A stretch of 64,000 nt of DNA from Neobacillus novalis NBRC 102450. Lineage in GTDB: Bacteria > Bacillota > Bacilli > Bacillales > Cytobacillaceae. Positions 8,715 through 17,145 of this stretch are shown here, in pieces (the stretch's first letter is position 1; each line of letters begins with the position of its first letter). The stretch is taken from the NCBI RefSeq assembly GCF_001591805.1, contig NZ_BCVP01000003.1:62001-126000 (forward strand), given 5' to 3'. The notes under the pieces are model-generated. The model was not told the DNA's origin and searched no databases. It saw only the letters and a list, made by a program, of their open reading frames with translations. The translations under genes were made by a program, and so were the position numbers.

Positions 8715-9653
8715 CTAAATTAATGTAACAATGACCATCGCCACAAAAATAATAGTTAAATATTGCAATGAGTAAACAAACATTAGTTTTGCCCACTTAA
8801 TGTCATCTTTGATCTTATATCCATAAATCCCTAATGCAAGCCAGCCGATATTTAATACGGTTGCGAGAATTAGAAATGGGATTCCTAATTTGGTTAGAAA
8901 AAATGGGATTGGCAGTAGTGCCGCAACCCAGACTACAATGTGAATTTTGGTTGTTTTAAACCCCTTCACTACAGGCAGCATTGGAACTCCAGCTGCTCTG
9001 TATTCTTTTACTCTCCTCATGGCGAGAGCGTAAAAATGCGGAGGCTGCCAAACAAACATGAGGACAAACAACGCCCATGCCATTATATCAAGGTTTGCAT
9101 CTACAGCAGCCCAGCCGATTAGCGGCGGCACGGCGCCTGAGATGCTTCCAATAATCGTGTTAGAAACCAACTGCCGTTTAGACCATAACGTGTACAAGAA
9201 AACATAACTAAAAACTCCAAGCAGTCCAATTACTGTTGCAGTCATCGTTGTAAAGAATAAAAACAGTGTTCCCAGTCCAATCAAGATAATACCCAAGAGG
9301 AGAACTTTCACAGGAAGCACCTTTCCAGTAACTGTTGGTCTTGATTTCGTTCTTTCCATTAAATGATCAATATCACGATCAACATAATTATTAATGGCAC
9401 ATGACCCTGCTATGATCAGGGAAGAACCTGCAACCGTAAAAAACACGATATCTAAATTATTAAGGAAGCTTTGACCAGTAAAATGAAGTGCAAGCCATAA
9501 TCCAGTAAAAGTGGTAATTAGATTTGAATTAACAATCCCAATTTTGATTAAGGCCGTAAAGTCTTTCAATAAAGAGGTTTTTTCTATTGTAGTATTCAGG
9601 CTTCCAGCACCATTTTCTATGGCTGCTTCTCCATAAGCCTTAGAGTTGGACAT
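8715..9653 (-). CDS. ctaB: Protoheme IX farnesyltransferase (heme O synthase)
   Basis: A 312-residue UbiA-family polyprenyltransferase with about nine membrane segments. The prenyl-diphosphate motif [19 protein letters not shown] (DxxxDxxMxRT) is intact. It converts heme B to heme O by adding a farnesyl group; CtaA then makes heme A for the caa3 oxidase. AGGAGG lies 9 to 12 bases before the ATG. It is the first gene of the minus-strand cta block and is divergent from ctaA over a 508-base gap. Confidence 0.97.
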   Translation of the reverse strand: MSNSKAYGEAAIENGAGSLNTTIEKTSLLKDFTALIKIGIVNSNLITTFTGLWLALHFTGQSFLNNLDIVFFTVAGSSLIIAGSCAINNYVDRDIDHLMERTKSRPTVTGKVLPVKVLLLGIILIGLGTLFLFFTTMTATVIGLLGVFSYVFLYTLWSKRQLVSNTIIGSISGAVPPLIGWAAVDANLDIMAWALFVLMFVWQPPHFYALAMRRVKEYRAAGVPMLPVVKGFKTTKIHIVVWVAALLPIPFFLTKLGIPFLILATVLNIGWLALGIYGYKIKDDIKWAKLMFVYSLQYLTIIFVAMVIVTLI

Positions 9654-9784
9654 TTATTTCTCCTCCTAATCCTTATTAACAAATATTCACCATTTGAGGG
9701 TTATCGATTCTTAATTGTCCGTTTTTTAAATATGTATTGATTCATAAAACACTTTCTCTGTATATTAAATCACACTTTCCGATA

Positions 9785-9817
9785 TTTTTGTGAACTTTTT
9801 TTGAATAATTTTTGACT
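9785..9817 (+). promoter_or_regulatory. Possible ResD-type binding repeats
   Basis: Three tandem T-tract units are seen: TTTGTGAAC at 9787-9795, then TTTTGAAT and TTTTGACT, with roughly helical spacing. The first agrees with the published ResD box TTTGTGAAT at 8 of 9 positions. ResD controls ctaA in B. subtilis, so the location is sensible, but AT-rich DNA makes chance matches likely. Confidence 0.35.
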
Positions 9818-9949
9818 AAATTATGTCTGAAGAAATCTTATCTTTCATAATCGGATTTTAGACCGGCTTATTTGGAAAAATATAAGCAATCTTACAAATA
9901 ATATTCCTTCTATTAATATTTCTAACAGACTATGATGGAAGTTTCAACA

Positions 9950-9975
9950 TTTTCCACTATAATAATAGTGGAAAA
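9950..9975. promoter_or_regulatory. Perfect palindrome between ctaB and ctaA
   Basis: TTTTCCACTAT and ATAGTGGAAAA form an 11-base perfect inverted repeat around AATA. No T-run follows on either strand, so it looks more like an operator than a terminator. The cognate regulator is unknown. Confidence 0.4.
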
Positions 9976-10161
9976 TAAAAATTATCGAGTAGTCTATCAC
10001 CGTTCAAATTTCCCTTTTAAAAAATAAGCTGAATTTCTGTTCTTTTCCTAGGGAATTCGTTATGATGAATAGGTACTTTTTATCTTTCTACTTTTTTACT
10101 CCATTATACTGTCAAGATTTTTTTTTGACAAATTATCGAACTTTTATAAGAGGTGAATTTT

Positions 10162-11070
10162 TTGCGACGTTCTTTGAAGTGGCTGGCGGTTGCGACCACC
10201 ATCGGAATGATAATAGTTTTACTTGGCGGGGCATTAGTTACAAAAACTGGATCAGGGATGGGCTGTGGGAGATCATGGCCTTTATGCAATGGTAAATTTC
10301 TTCCATTAGAAATAACCCCGGAGTTAGTCATTGAGCTTGCGCACAGACTAGTTTCAGGGGTAGTAGGAGTCTTGGTTCTCATCCTTTCGATTTGGTCCTG
10401 GAAGGCGATTGGACATATTAGAGAAACAAAATTTCTTTCCTTTCTCTCCTTTTTCTTTTTACTTTTACAAGGTTTAATTGGGGCTGCAGCAGTAAAATGG
10501 GGACAATCAGGGTTTGTCCTTGCCCTGCATTTTGGCATTTCGCTGATTTCATTTGCAGCTGTATTTTTGTTGACATTGCTTATTTTTGAAATCGATAAAA
10601 AGTTTGATGCAGAAAAACTTTATATTGATAAGAGAATGGGCTTTCATATTATCGGTGTTTCCATCTATAGTTATCTGGTCATTTACACGGGGGCATTGGT
10701 CCGGCACACAAAGGCAAGCCTCGTTTGCCCTGATTGGCCTTTATGCTTAAATGACGCCCCCTCATTACCTGCTAACATGTATGAATGGGTGCAAATGGGA
10801 CATCGGGCCGCTGCGGGTTTAATCTTTATCTGGATAACTTACATTTTTATTTTGACCATTCGCCGTTACAAAGAACAAAAGGTTTTATATTGGGGATGGA
10901 TCATTTCTTTCATTCTCGTTTCATTACAGGTTATTGCAGGTGCTTTCATTATTTTCAGCAGTTTAAATCTGTACATCGCACTAATGCATGCCTTCTTTAT
11001 TACTTGCTTGTTTGGGGTATTAAGTTATTTTCTCTTGTTATACTCAAGGTCAAAAAGAAATCATCACTAA
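10162..11070 (+). CDS. ctaA: Heme A synthase
   Basis: A 302-residue membrane protein with eight predicted helices in two similar halves. It has four conserved histidines ([28 protein letters not shown]) and the loop cysteine pairs GCGRSWPLC and CPDWPLC seen in Bacillus CtaA. It oxidises the C8 methyl of heme O to the formyl of heme A. A GTG at 10153 sits inside the ribosome-binding site AGAGGTGA, so the TTG at 10162 is chosen; it gives MRRSLKWLA, like the known N-terminus. The pycA gene usually found next to ctaA in B. subtilis is absent here. Confidence 0.95.
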   Translation: MRRSLKWLAVATTIGMIIVLLGGALVTKTGSGMGCGRSWPLCNGKFLPLEITPELVIELAHRLVSGVVGVLVLILSIWSWKAIGHIRETKFLSFLSFFFLLLQGLIGAAAVKWGQSGFVLALHFGISLISFAAVFLLTLLIFEIDKKFDAEKLYIDKRMGFHIIGVSIYSYLVIYTGALVRHTKASLVCPDWPLCLNDAPSLPANMYEWVQMGHRAAAGLIFIWITYIFILTIRRYKEQKVLYWGWIISFILVSLQVIAGAFIIFSSLNLYIALMHAFFITCLFGVLSYFLLLYSRSKRNHH

Positions 11071-11072
11071 AA

Positions 11073-11109
11073 ATTAGCTGCCGGGTTACACCCGGCAGCT
11101 AATTTTTTT
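11073..11109. terminator. Bidirectional terminator ctaA/ftsW
   Basis: A 13-base perfect stem (ATTAGCTGCCGGG with CCCGGCAGCTAAT) around TTACA, followed by TTTTTT on the plus strand and T-rich sequence on the minus strand. It ends both convergent genes. Confidence 0.9.
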
Positions 11110-11118
11110 CATTTAACA

Positions 11119-12327
11119 TTAAATATAGAAAACCTTTCCGTCTCGCTGTTGTTTCTTTTTGTCCACTTGTACCTGTTTAGTTTTATATGTTTTTTCATAT
11201 TTCGTAAACATCGACACATTTACGAGAATTCCAGCCGCTGCAGCAAGCATTAACACCGAGGAACCACCATAGCTGATAAATGGCAGCGGTACACCTGTAA
11301 GCGGAATAACTCCTGATATCCCCCCCAAATTGATAAAGGATTGAATACCAAGCATACTAGAAATCCCTATCGCAAGCAGACTCCCAAAAGGATCCTTACA
11401 TTGTAAACCAATATAAATTCCTCTTAAGACGATATAAGCCAAAAGAATAATAACGAAGCTTACTCCCCAAATACCTAATTCTTCGGCAATGATTGCCATA
11501 ATGAAATCTGTATGTGCTTCAGGCAAATAACCGAGCTTTTGGATGCTTTTTCCTAAACCAAGACCATTGACACCACCTGAACCAATAGCGATGTAGGAGT
11601 TGGCTAAGTGAAAGCCTGCATCATTTACGAGTTCCGGAGCAAAAGGATTATCTAAGACAGCAAATCGGTTTGCACGCTTCTCAGAAAGTATTTTATCTTT
11701 AGCAACAAAAACAATCGGCAGGAGGACAATAAGAGCCATGATGATTAGTTTCGAAATACTTTTAAAATTCATTCCGGATGCAAAAATAATGGTAACCGCA
11801 ATTACGGCGATAATAAAGGCGGTACCGTAATCAGGCTGTAATATAATTAAACCGCAAACGATAAACAGAAATACTAATGGCGGCAGGACTCCTTTATTAA
11901 ATTGATTAATATAGGCCTGCTTTTTTGCGTAAACAGCGGCCAAATAGATGATGACAATAAGCTTTACAAACTCAGATGGCTGGATTTTAAACGGACCAAT
12001 TTGATACCAGCTTTGTGCACCGCCGGCAACATGTCCAAAAACATCCAAGCCTAAAAGACCAAAAATCGATAAACAAACCATTGGTGCGAGAAACCATTTT
12101 GTATATTGCATCAATTTATATGGAACAATTGCACAAAAAATAAAGACAAAAGAAGAAGCTAATAAAAACAATTTTTGCCTTTGATAATAGAAATCACTTG
12201 GCTTTTTATAATATTGAACAGTCCAGGCCATGCTGGCACTGTAAATCATAACTAAACCAAAAGCACACAAAAGGATAATAGCTATAATTAAGGTATAATC
12301 ATATGACTTCACTATTTTTTTAATCAT
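11119..12327 (-). CDS. ftsW: FtsW/RodA/SpoVE-family peptidoglycan glycosyltransferase
   Basis: A 402-residue polytopic SEDS protein with ten hydrophobic segments. Conserved stretches include AGGAQSWYQIGPFKIQPSEF, PDYGTAFI, LPEAHTDFIMAIIAEELG and GVPLPFISYGGSS. SEDS proteins polymerise lipid II together with a class B penicillin-binding protein. Position next to ylaN and near ctaA matches FtsW (YlaO) of B. subtilis rather than RodA or SpoVE. The basic C-terminus is cytoplasmic. Confidence 0.92.
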   Translation of the reverse strand: MIKKIVKSYDYTLIIAIILLCAFGLVMIYSASMAWTVQYYKKPSDFYYQRQKLFLLASSFVFIFCAIVPYKLMQYTKWFLAPMVCLSIFGLLGLDVFGHVAGGAQSWYQIGPFKIQPSEFVKLIVIIYLAAVYAKKQAYINQFNKGVLPPLVFLFIVCGLIILQPDYGTAFIIAVIAVTIIFASGMNFKSISKLIIMALIVLLPIVFVAKDKILSEKRANRFAVLDNPFAPELVNDAGFHLANSYIAIGSGGVNGLGLGKSIQKLGYLPEAHTDFIMAIIAEELGIWGVSFVIILLAYIVLRGIYIGLQCKDPFGSLLAIGISSMLGIQSFINLGGISGVIPLTGVPLPFISYGGSSVLMLAAAAGILVNVSMFTKYEKTYKTKQVQVDKKKQQRDGKVFYI

Positions 12328-12462
12328 TTAGGTTGTCCTCATTTTCAAAATTGATAAACTCTACTCTATTATAATAGAAAACGAATGATATGACTTAAGG
12401 AAAGCTTATTTGTTATAAAAATTTAATAAAGAATATTCTGACATATACGTTAGCAAATAAAA

Positions 12463-12494
12463 AACTCAAACAATTCATCGTTATTGTTTGAGTT
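12463..12494 (-). terminator. Terminator after ylaN
   Basis: AACTCAAACAAT pairs with ATTGTTTGAGTT, with a T-run on the minus strand, just after the ylaN stop. Confidence 0.85.
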
Positions 12495-12502
12495 CATTTC
12501 TC

Positions 12503-12787
12503 CTATTTTCTTAAGGATGCATCATGAAGCGCAGATAATTCACTCTCTAATTGATCTAAAATCGCTTTTCCATCCCTACCATCTATTAAGCCTAATCGGA
12601 CAGCAAAGTCTATTTCTCTCGACAGGCCAAACATTTGTGTATCCAATACCTCTTCATAAAGAGGGCATTGAGGCATCGTGAGATTGTCCATTTGCACTTT
12701 GATAAGCTTTAATATCTTTTCAGCGTCAGCCTGCAATAAGGCATAGGCTTTTTCCTGGTGATTCACGATCATTTCAGACGCCAACAT
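12503..12787 (-). CDS. ylaN: YlaN family protein (Fur-interacting iron-related factor)
   Basis: A 94-residue helical cytoplasmic protein, nearly identical in its core to YlaN ([36 protein letters not shown]). YlaN is essential under iron limitation in B. subtilis and S. aureus and acts on the iron regulator Fur. The open frame extends to 12817, but the conserved N-terminus (ASEMIV) points to ATG 12787 or the next codon TTG 12784; a G-rich ribosome-binding site lies just upstream. Its own terminator follows. In B. subtilis it also precedes ftsW. Confidence 0.93.
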   Translation of the reverse strand: MLASEMIVNHQEKAYALLQADAEKILKLIKVQMDNLTMPQCPLYEEVLDTQMFGLSREIDFAVRLGLIDGRDGKAILDQLESELSALHDASLRK

Positions 12788-12954
12788 TAATCCCCCCAAT
12801 TCAGAGCGATAATTCAACTTATCTATAAATTTTACCGTTTACAAGTGAAAATTGCAAGAACAATGAAGGATATTGCCTAACAGGAGTTACTTTTATGACA
12901 TTCACTCTAAAAAAAGTTATACTTATTCATGTTAGCCTTTAGGAGGTAGGAAAG

Positions 12955-13452
12955 ATGGAAACTATCATGACCATATCAGGGAAAGTAAAGTATACGATTA
13001 CGCTTGAACCAAGTGTCTGGATTTTTGATGACAGGCGCATTGATTTGACTACTTATTTTTTAACCAAAAAAGGAAACTATGATTCATTGGAAGATTATAC
13101 GAAGTCTGTTTCAAAACATTGGGATCGCGAAATTATGGAGGGAGCCATTTATCCTCCGACGTTAAAAACTGAAAAGAAATTTGAAAAAGAAAAAGTATTA
13201 ACAGGGACTTTCGGAATTCCTTTCAAGCCTTTTTTGGCAAATTCCGAGCCGGCTGATGATGCACATACATTGGTCATTCATAGTACAGATGGTGAATACG
13301 AAGTACCTTTTGAAAGTGCATTTGATTTAATATTGGCGTTTTCGGATACTGGCAAACCGTTAATTGCCGATGGACCGGTTCATGTCTACTTCGGTGATGG
13401 CTCTAATCAGCAGGATCCAATTAAAAATGTAAGTGGTTTTACAGTAAAATAA
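12955..13452 (+). CDS. ylaL: YlaL family protein
   Basis: A 165-residue soluble protein with no signal peptide or membrane segment, corresponding to ylaL by position between ylaN and the phoH-like ylaK. Recognisable features are an SVWIFDDRRIDL segment near the N-terminus and a C-terminal DGPVHVYFGDGSNQQDP loop. An AGGAGG lies upstream of the ATG. The function is unknown. It is convergent with ylaK and shares its terminator. Confidence 0.8.
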   Translation: METIMTISGKVKYTITLEPSVWIFDDRRIDLTTYFLTKKGNYDSLEDYTKSVSKHWDREIMEGAIYPPTLKTEKKFEKEKVLTGTFGIPFKPFLANSEPADDAHTLVIHSTDGEYEVPFESAFDLILAFSDTGKPLIADGPVHVYFGDGSNQQDPIKNVSGFTVK

Positions 13453-13480
13453 GACGGGTGCCATTACGGCGCCCGTCTTT
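13451..13480. terminator. Bidirectional terminator ylaL/ylaK
   Basis: AAGACGGGTGCC and GGCGCCCGTCTT pair around ATTAC, with one G-T type mismatch, flanked by a T-run. Confidence 0.85.
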
Positions 13481-13481
13481 C

Positions 13482-14810
13482 TTATAGTAAATCCGCCGCC
13501 AGCCTTGCTAAGCCTGACCGTTCTCCTTTTAATAGTTTAACATGTCCTGAAATATCTTGGTCCTTAAACCTTTCAACAACAAAGGTAAGACCGTTATTAT
13601 AGGCATCGAGATATGGATGATCAATCTGTTCTGGGTCTCCCATCAACACAATCTTACTGCCCTCTCCCACCCGGGTTAAGATTGTTTTTACTTCATGCTT
13701 CGTTAAGTTTTGCGCTTCATCAATGATGATAAATTGTTTAGGTAAGCTTCTGCCGCGAATATACGTTAATGCCTCCACCTCAATCGAACCCATTCCGGCT
13801 AAAATAGCATCCAGCTCGCCTGGCTTTTTTGTATTAAAGAGATATTCTAGGTTATCAAAAATTGGCTGCATCCACGGTCTAAGCTTTTCTTGTTTTTCAC
13901 CTGGCAAGAACCCTAAGTCTTTTCCGACGGGTACAATCGGCCTTGCCACTAATAGCTTTTTATATTCTCTGAAATCCTCTGTTTGCATTAATCCAGAAGC
14001 AAGCGCAAGTAGTGTTTTCCCAGTCCCAGCTTTTCCTGTTAAGGTAACGAGCGGGATATCCTTACGCAGCAATAATTCAATCGCCATCGTCTGCTGCACA
14101 TTCCTGGAGTGGATTCCCCAAACATGCTCTTGATTTAAGGCTAATTTTTTTACCTTCTTACTTGTTTTATCCACCATCCCAATTGCTGATGTAGAACTGC
14201 CAAGGGCATCCTTCATCAGAAGAAATTGATTGGGATAAAACGGATGGTTGGCAAACTCAGAAAGGAATAATTCCCCCTTTTCATAGAAACGGCCTAATAA
14301 TTCAATTGGCAAGAGAACCTCGAAAAAACCTGTATATATATGATCTATTTCAACCACTCGGTCATTTAAAAAATCTTCGGCCGCTAATCCAATGGCATCT
14401 GCTTTTACTCTAACCAGGGCATCCTTACTTACGATAATTACTGGTTTGCCATTTTCTTTCGCTTGTTCTTCTAAGTATAAATTTTTAGCCACCGCAAGGA
14501 TGCGATTATCGTTTGTTTTCTCAACAAAGATATCCTGTAGCTCGTGAAAGGCCCGATGGTTTAATTCAATTCTAATCGTTCCCCCGTTCTCAAGAGGGAT
14601 TTTTTCATGAAGCTTTCCTGAAGCTCTAAGACCATCAATTAACCTCGATACGTGCCGTGCATTTCTCCCGATTTCATCCATGTATCTTTTCTTTGAGTCC
14701 ACTTCTTCGAGAACTACTGCTGGAATAACCACTTCATTATCTTCAAAGGAAAAAAGGGAATACGGGTCCTGCAGTAAGACATTTGTATCTAACACGTATA
14801 TTTTACTCAA
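13482..14810 (-). CDS. ylaK: PhoH-family ATPase with N-terminal PIN domain
   Basis: A 442-residue cytoplasmic protein. Residues 1-130 are a PIN nuclease-like domain (VLDTNVLLQDP, with acidic residues further on). The C-terminal ~200 residues are a PhoH ATPase with Walker A GKAGTGKTLLAL and Walker B FIIIDEAQNL. PIN-PhoH fusions (PhoH2) have been described as RNA helicase/RNases, so a role in RNA turnover is likely, but the physiological role is not known. The start is TTG with GGGAGG 7 bases upstream. Confidence 0.93.
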   Translation of the reverse strand: MSKIYVLDTNVLLQDPYSLFSFEDNEVVIPAVVLEEVDSKKRYMDEIGRNARHVSRLIDGLRASGKLHEKIPLENGGTIRIELNHRAFHELQDIFVEKTNDNRILAVAKNLYLEEQAKENGKPVIIVSKDALVRVKADAIGLAAEDFLNDRVVEIDHIYTGFFEVLLPIELLGRFYEKGELFLSEFANHPFYPNQFLLMKDALGSSTSAIGMVDKTSKKVKKLALNQEHVWGIHSRNVQQTMAIELLLRKDIPLVTLTGKAGTGKTLLALASGLMQTEDFREYKKLLVARPIVPVGKDLGFLPGEKQEKLRPWMQPIFDNLEYLFNTKKPGELDAILAGMGSIEVEALTYIRGRSLPKQFIIIDEAQNLTKHEVKTILTRVGEGSKIVLMGDPEQIDHPYLDAYNNGLTFVVERFKDQDISGHVKLLKGERSGLARLAADLL

Positions 14811-15019
14811 AGAGACGCCTCCCGCTTCACTTGTTGTCTAGATCGTAAAAATGTTTCAACAACCTATTTGCGCTTATAGGACTTTGGTAAAATATATGTG
14901 AATCAGAATAAAGATAGAAGGATTTCCGCACAATAAATGTAAGTAAGCACTCAAGGATGGTTAAATTCTAGCGTTAGTAATTATTTAACCTTTTAATCAT
15001 GCATCTTGGAGGGTTTTAA

Positions 15020-15610
15020 ATGAAGAAAATCTTTACGATGGCTGCACTATGTTTGCTTTTAGGCGGATGTAATACCGATAGACATAAGGAAAATGCCAAA
15101 AGTGAAAACCATTCGTTAGTGAATGTAAAAAACAGTTATATTGAAAGTGCTGACAGAAAGTCGGGTCAACAAATATCCAAGCGCCTGGTTCATCTTGCAA
15201 CAAGTATTCCTGATGTGAATGATGCAACTGCAGTGGTATTAGGAAGATATGCGATTGTCGGTATCGACGTAAATGCTAAACTTGACCGTTCCCAGGTCGG
15301 GACAATCAAGTATTCTGTTGCAGAAAGCTTGAAAAAAGACCCTTATGGCGCCAACGCTGTTGTTGTAGCCGATGCTGACACAACAGAGCGGTTAAAGGAA
15401 ATCCAAGCAGATATTAAAAAAGGAAAACCAATAAGAGGCATCATGGAGGAGCTTGCAGATGTGGCCGGTCGATTAATGCCGGAAATACCAGGGGATTTAA
15501 TTACCCCAAGCCCGAAAAATGCAACTGAAAAACCAGACAAAAATCTCCCAGCAAATGAAGAAGATAAACTAAAAAAGGAACAAAAAGACCAATCAAATAA
15601 TCATAAATAA
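15020..15610 (+). CDS. ylaJ: YhcN/YlaJ family sporulation lipoprotein
   Basis: A 196-residue lipoprotein: signal peptide MKKIFTMAALCLLLGGC with lipobox LGGC, followed by a YhcN/YlaJ domain (residues ~55-150; DVNDATAVVLGRYAIVGIDV) and a lysine-rich hydrophilic tail. Members are found in forespore or spore membranes and some affect germination. GGAGGG lies upstream of the ATG. It is convergent with the following flavin-split-barrel gene. Confidence 0.92.
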   Translation: MKKIFTMAALCLLLGGCNTDRHKENAKSENHSLVNVKNSYIESADRKSGQQISKRLVHLATSIPDVNDATAVVLGRYAIVGIDVNAKLDRSQVGTIKYSVAESLKKDPYGANAVVVADADTTERLKEIQADIKKGKPIRGIMEELADVAGRLMPEIPGDLITPSPKNATEKPDKNLPANEEDKLKKEQKDQSNNHK

Positions 15611-15618
15611 GGGCATGG

Positions 15619-15646
15619 AAAAAGCTTAGGAATCCTAAGCTTTTTT
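15619..15646. terminator. Bidirectional terminator after ylaJ
   Basis: A perfect 12-base stem AAAAAGCTTAGG / CCTAAGCTTTTT with a 3-base loop, serving ylaJ and the convergent gene. Confidence 0.9.
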
Positions 15647-16090
15647 CATTGCATCCATAACTTGTCTATCTAACTTTTCAGCCGCATTTTTATCATATGT
15701 TTTATCATACTGAACTTCTGTGATAATTTTCGAACCGTAAAACATAACGTCCCGTACTTCTCTAATTGTAACTTCAACCAAGGCAAGCTTTAGTGGTACA
15801 TCTTGCAGTCTTTCTTCTTTAACAAGGGCATCCCCTTGAATTGAATATGTAGATTCGTTAGCGATTAAATTGATAACCACTTTATCATTTTTATTAATAT
15901 TTTCCAGTATTCTGGAACGATTATCGACAGCAAAATAGATTGTACCGTCATCTTTTGCTAAAACCCAGGAAATAGCGCTAACGTTTGGTCCTCCTGTTTC
16001 ATGGTCAATTGTTGCTAAGGTTACGAACCGTTCTTTTTGCAGCCCTTCATATAATGGACTAATGAGCTTTGGCTCTACTTGATTTGCCAT
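15635..16090 (-). CDS. Pyridoxamine 5'-phosphate oxidase-family flavin-binding protein
   Basis: A 151-residue split-barrel protein with LATIDHETGGPNVSAISWV, IYFAVDNRSRI and VVINLIANESTYSIQG, typical of the PPOX-like group that binds FMN or F420/heme. The reaction cannot be inferred. It has a clear ribosome-binding site (AGGGGTG) before the ATG and ends within the shared terminator. I do not recall it in the B. subtilis yla cluster, so it may be a local insertion relative to that species. Confidence 0.8.
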   Translation of the reverse strand: MANQVEPKLISPLYEGLQKERFVTLATIDHETGGPNVSAISWVLAKDDGTIYFAVDNRSRILENINKNDKVVINLIANESTYSIQGDALVKEERLQDVPLKLALVEVTIREVRDVMFYGSKIITEVQYDKTYDKNAAEKLDRQVMDAMKKA

Positions 16091-16256
16091 CTTTACACCC
16101 CTTTAATTATTGCTTCATTCTGTTTAAAACAGATATTCTCATATTACTACTATCCCATTTTTTCATCAATATAAACGCAATTGATTTACTTGGCAATGTG
16201 CTGCCATGTTATACTATAAATATTCTGATTTAGAAAGAATTAAAAGAGGTGCCTTA

Positions 16257-16457
16257 ATGAGAGTAAAGTGTGTGATCTGCGATAAAATCGAAACGATAGA
16301 AGATGAATCGTTAGCAGCCAAGCGCCTGCGGAATCGTCCAATCCATACATATATGTGCAATGAATGCAGCTCGAGAATAACTGAAAAAACAAACGCTCGA
16401 ATCGATACAGGTAATTTCAAGTTATATCGTGCAAAAACTGATAAAGATGATTGGTAA
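16257..16457 (+). CDS. ylaI: YlaI family zinc-ribbon-like protein
   Basis: A 66-residue protein with two CXXC pairs (CVICDK and CNEC), suggesting a zinc ribbon, and the conserved RLRNRPIHTYMC. It matches YlaI (DUF2197). The open frame begins at 16206, but AAGAGGTG followed by the ATG at 16257 gives the family's MRVKC start. The function is unknown. It is convergent with the following gene and ends in a strong terminator. Confidence 0.88.
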   Translation: MRVKCVICDKIETIEDESLAAKRLRNRPIHTYMCNECSSRITEKTNARIDTGNFKLYRAKTDKDDW

Positions 16458-16460
16458 AGA

Positions 16461-16508
16461 AAAACCCGCTTGCAATAACCTTTACGGATTTGCAAGCGGG
16501 TTTTTTTC
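16461..16508. terminator. Bidirectional terminator after ylaI
   Basis: AAAACCCGCTTGCAA and TTGCAAGCGGGTTTT pair over 15 bases with a 14-base loop, then a T-run. Confidence 0.9.
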
Positions 16509-16802
16509 TTATTCCTCTGTTGGATAATTCTCATACTTTTCAGGCTCATTATTAATTTGGTCGAGCATGATTTCAATTAACTCACGCGGATAGCGTGCTT
16601 TTTTTATTTCTTCGCCTTGCTGGTATGAAAGATAATACATCATTTCATCTGTAGTCGTTTCGATATTCGAAACATGGTGTTGATTTGTTAACATATCATC
16701 AAAGAATTCAAGTGTTTCTTTTGCTGCCGAATCTTCTGGACGAGCATCACAAACAACCTTTATCGTAAGCCAATTATAAAGTGCATCTTGTAAGGATTTC
16801 AT
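16509..16802 (-). CDS. Hypothetical protein downstream of ylaH
   Basis: A 97-residue acidic, mostly helical cytoplasmic protein (MKSLQDALYNWLTIKVV..., ending ENYPTEE) that I do not recognise by name. GGGGGA lies 8 bases before the ATG. It starts 14 bases after the ylaH stop and probably is cotranscribed with typA-ylaH. Composition is like its neighbours. Confidence 0.75.
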   Translation of the reverse strand: MKSLQDALYNWLTIKVVCDARPEDSAAKETLEFFDDMLTNQHHVSNIETTTDEMMYYLSYQQGEEIKKARYPRELIEIMLDQINNEPEKYENYPTEE

Positions 16803-16816
16803 TTAGGTATCCCCCG

Positions 16817-17122
16817 TTATTTTGCTTCTGACTGCTGCTTTTTCGTTTGGTGTAAGCGGATTTTATAAATAATTAATAACAGCGCAGCACCCGCTAGACC
16901 TTCTGCAATTGGCAGTGCGTAAGAAAAAATCAGCATCACTAAACAGCCAATTAAGAGGCAGAAATAAATCACTATATTTTTCAAAAGAGGCAGTTTTTTT
17001 GCAAAGCCTAACTTATATACAATAGCCGATAGGATTACAATATATAAATACTGTAACCATACAGCCGTTTTTACATCTGTTAGTTCAATGAAAAATCTTA
17101 GACTAGGGGAAAATCCTTCCAT
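16817..17122 (-). CDS. ylaH: YlaH-like membrane protein
   Basis: A 101-residue protein with three hydrophobic segments (LQYLYIVILSAIVYKLG, IVIYFCLLIGCLVMLIF, GLAGAALLLIIYKI), matching the YlaH-like family found next to typA in bacilli. It follows typA by 23 bases, so it is likely in the same transcript. The function is unknown. Confidence 0.88.
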   Translation of the reverse strand: MEGFSPSLRFFIELTDVKTAVWLQYLYIVILSAIVYKLGFAKKLPLLKNIVIYFCLLIGCLVMLIFSYALPIAEGLAGAALLLIIYKIRLHQTKKQQSEAK

Positions 17123-17145
17123 ATCCTTCTTGCACTCCTTTGTAC

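Larger units (their letters stand above)
9654..10161. other. Divergent ctaB/ctaA intergenic region
   Basis: No supportable gene lies in these 508 bases; the sequence is very AT-rich. It must hold the divergent promoters for ctaB-G and ctaA. I see three T-tract/TTG repeats at 9785-9817 and a palindrome at 9950-9975, listed separately. I cannot call a confident sigma-A promoter for either gene. Confidence 0.7.
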
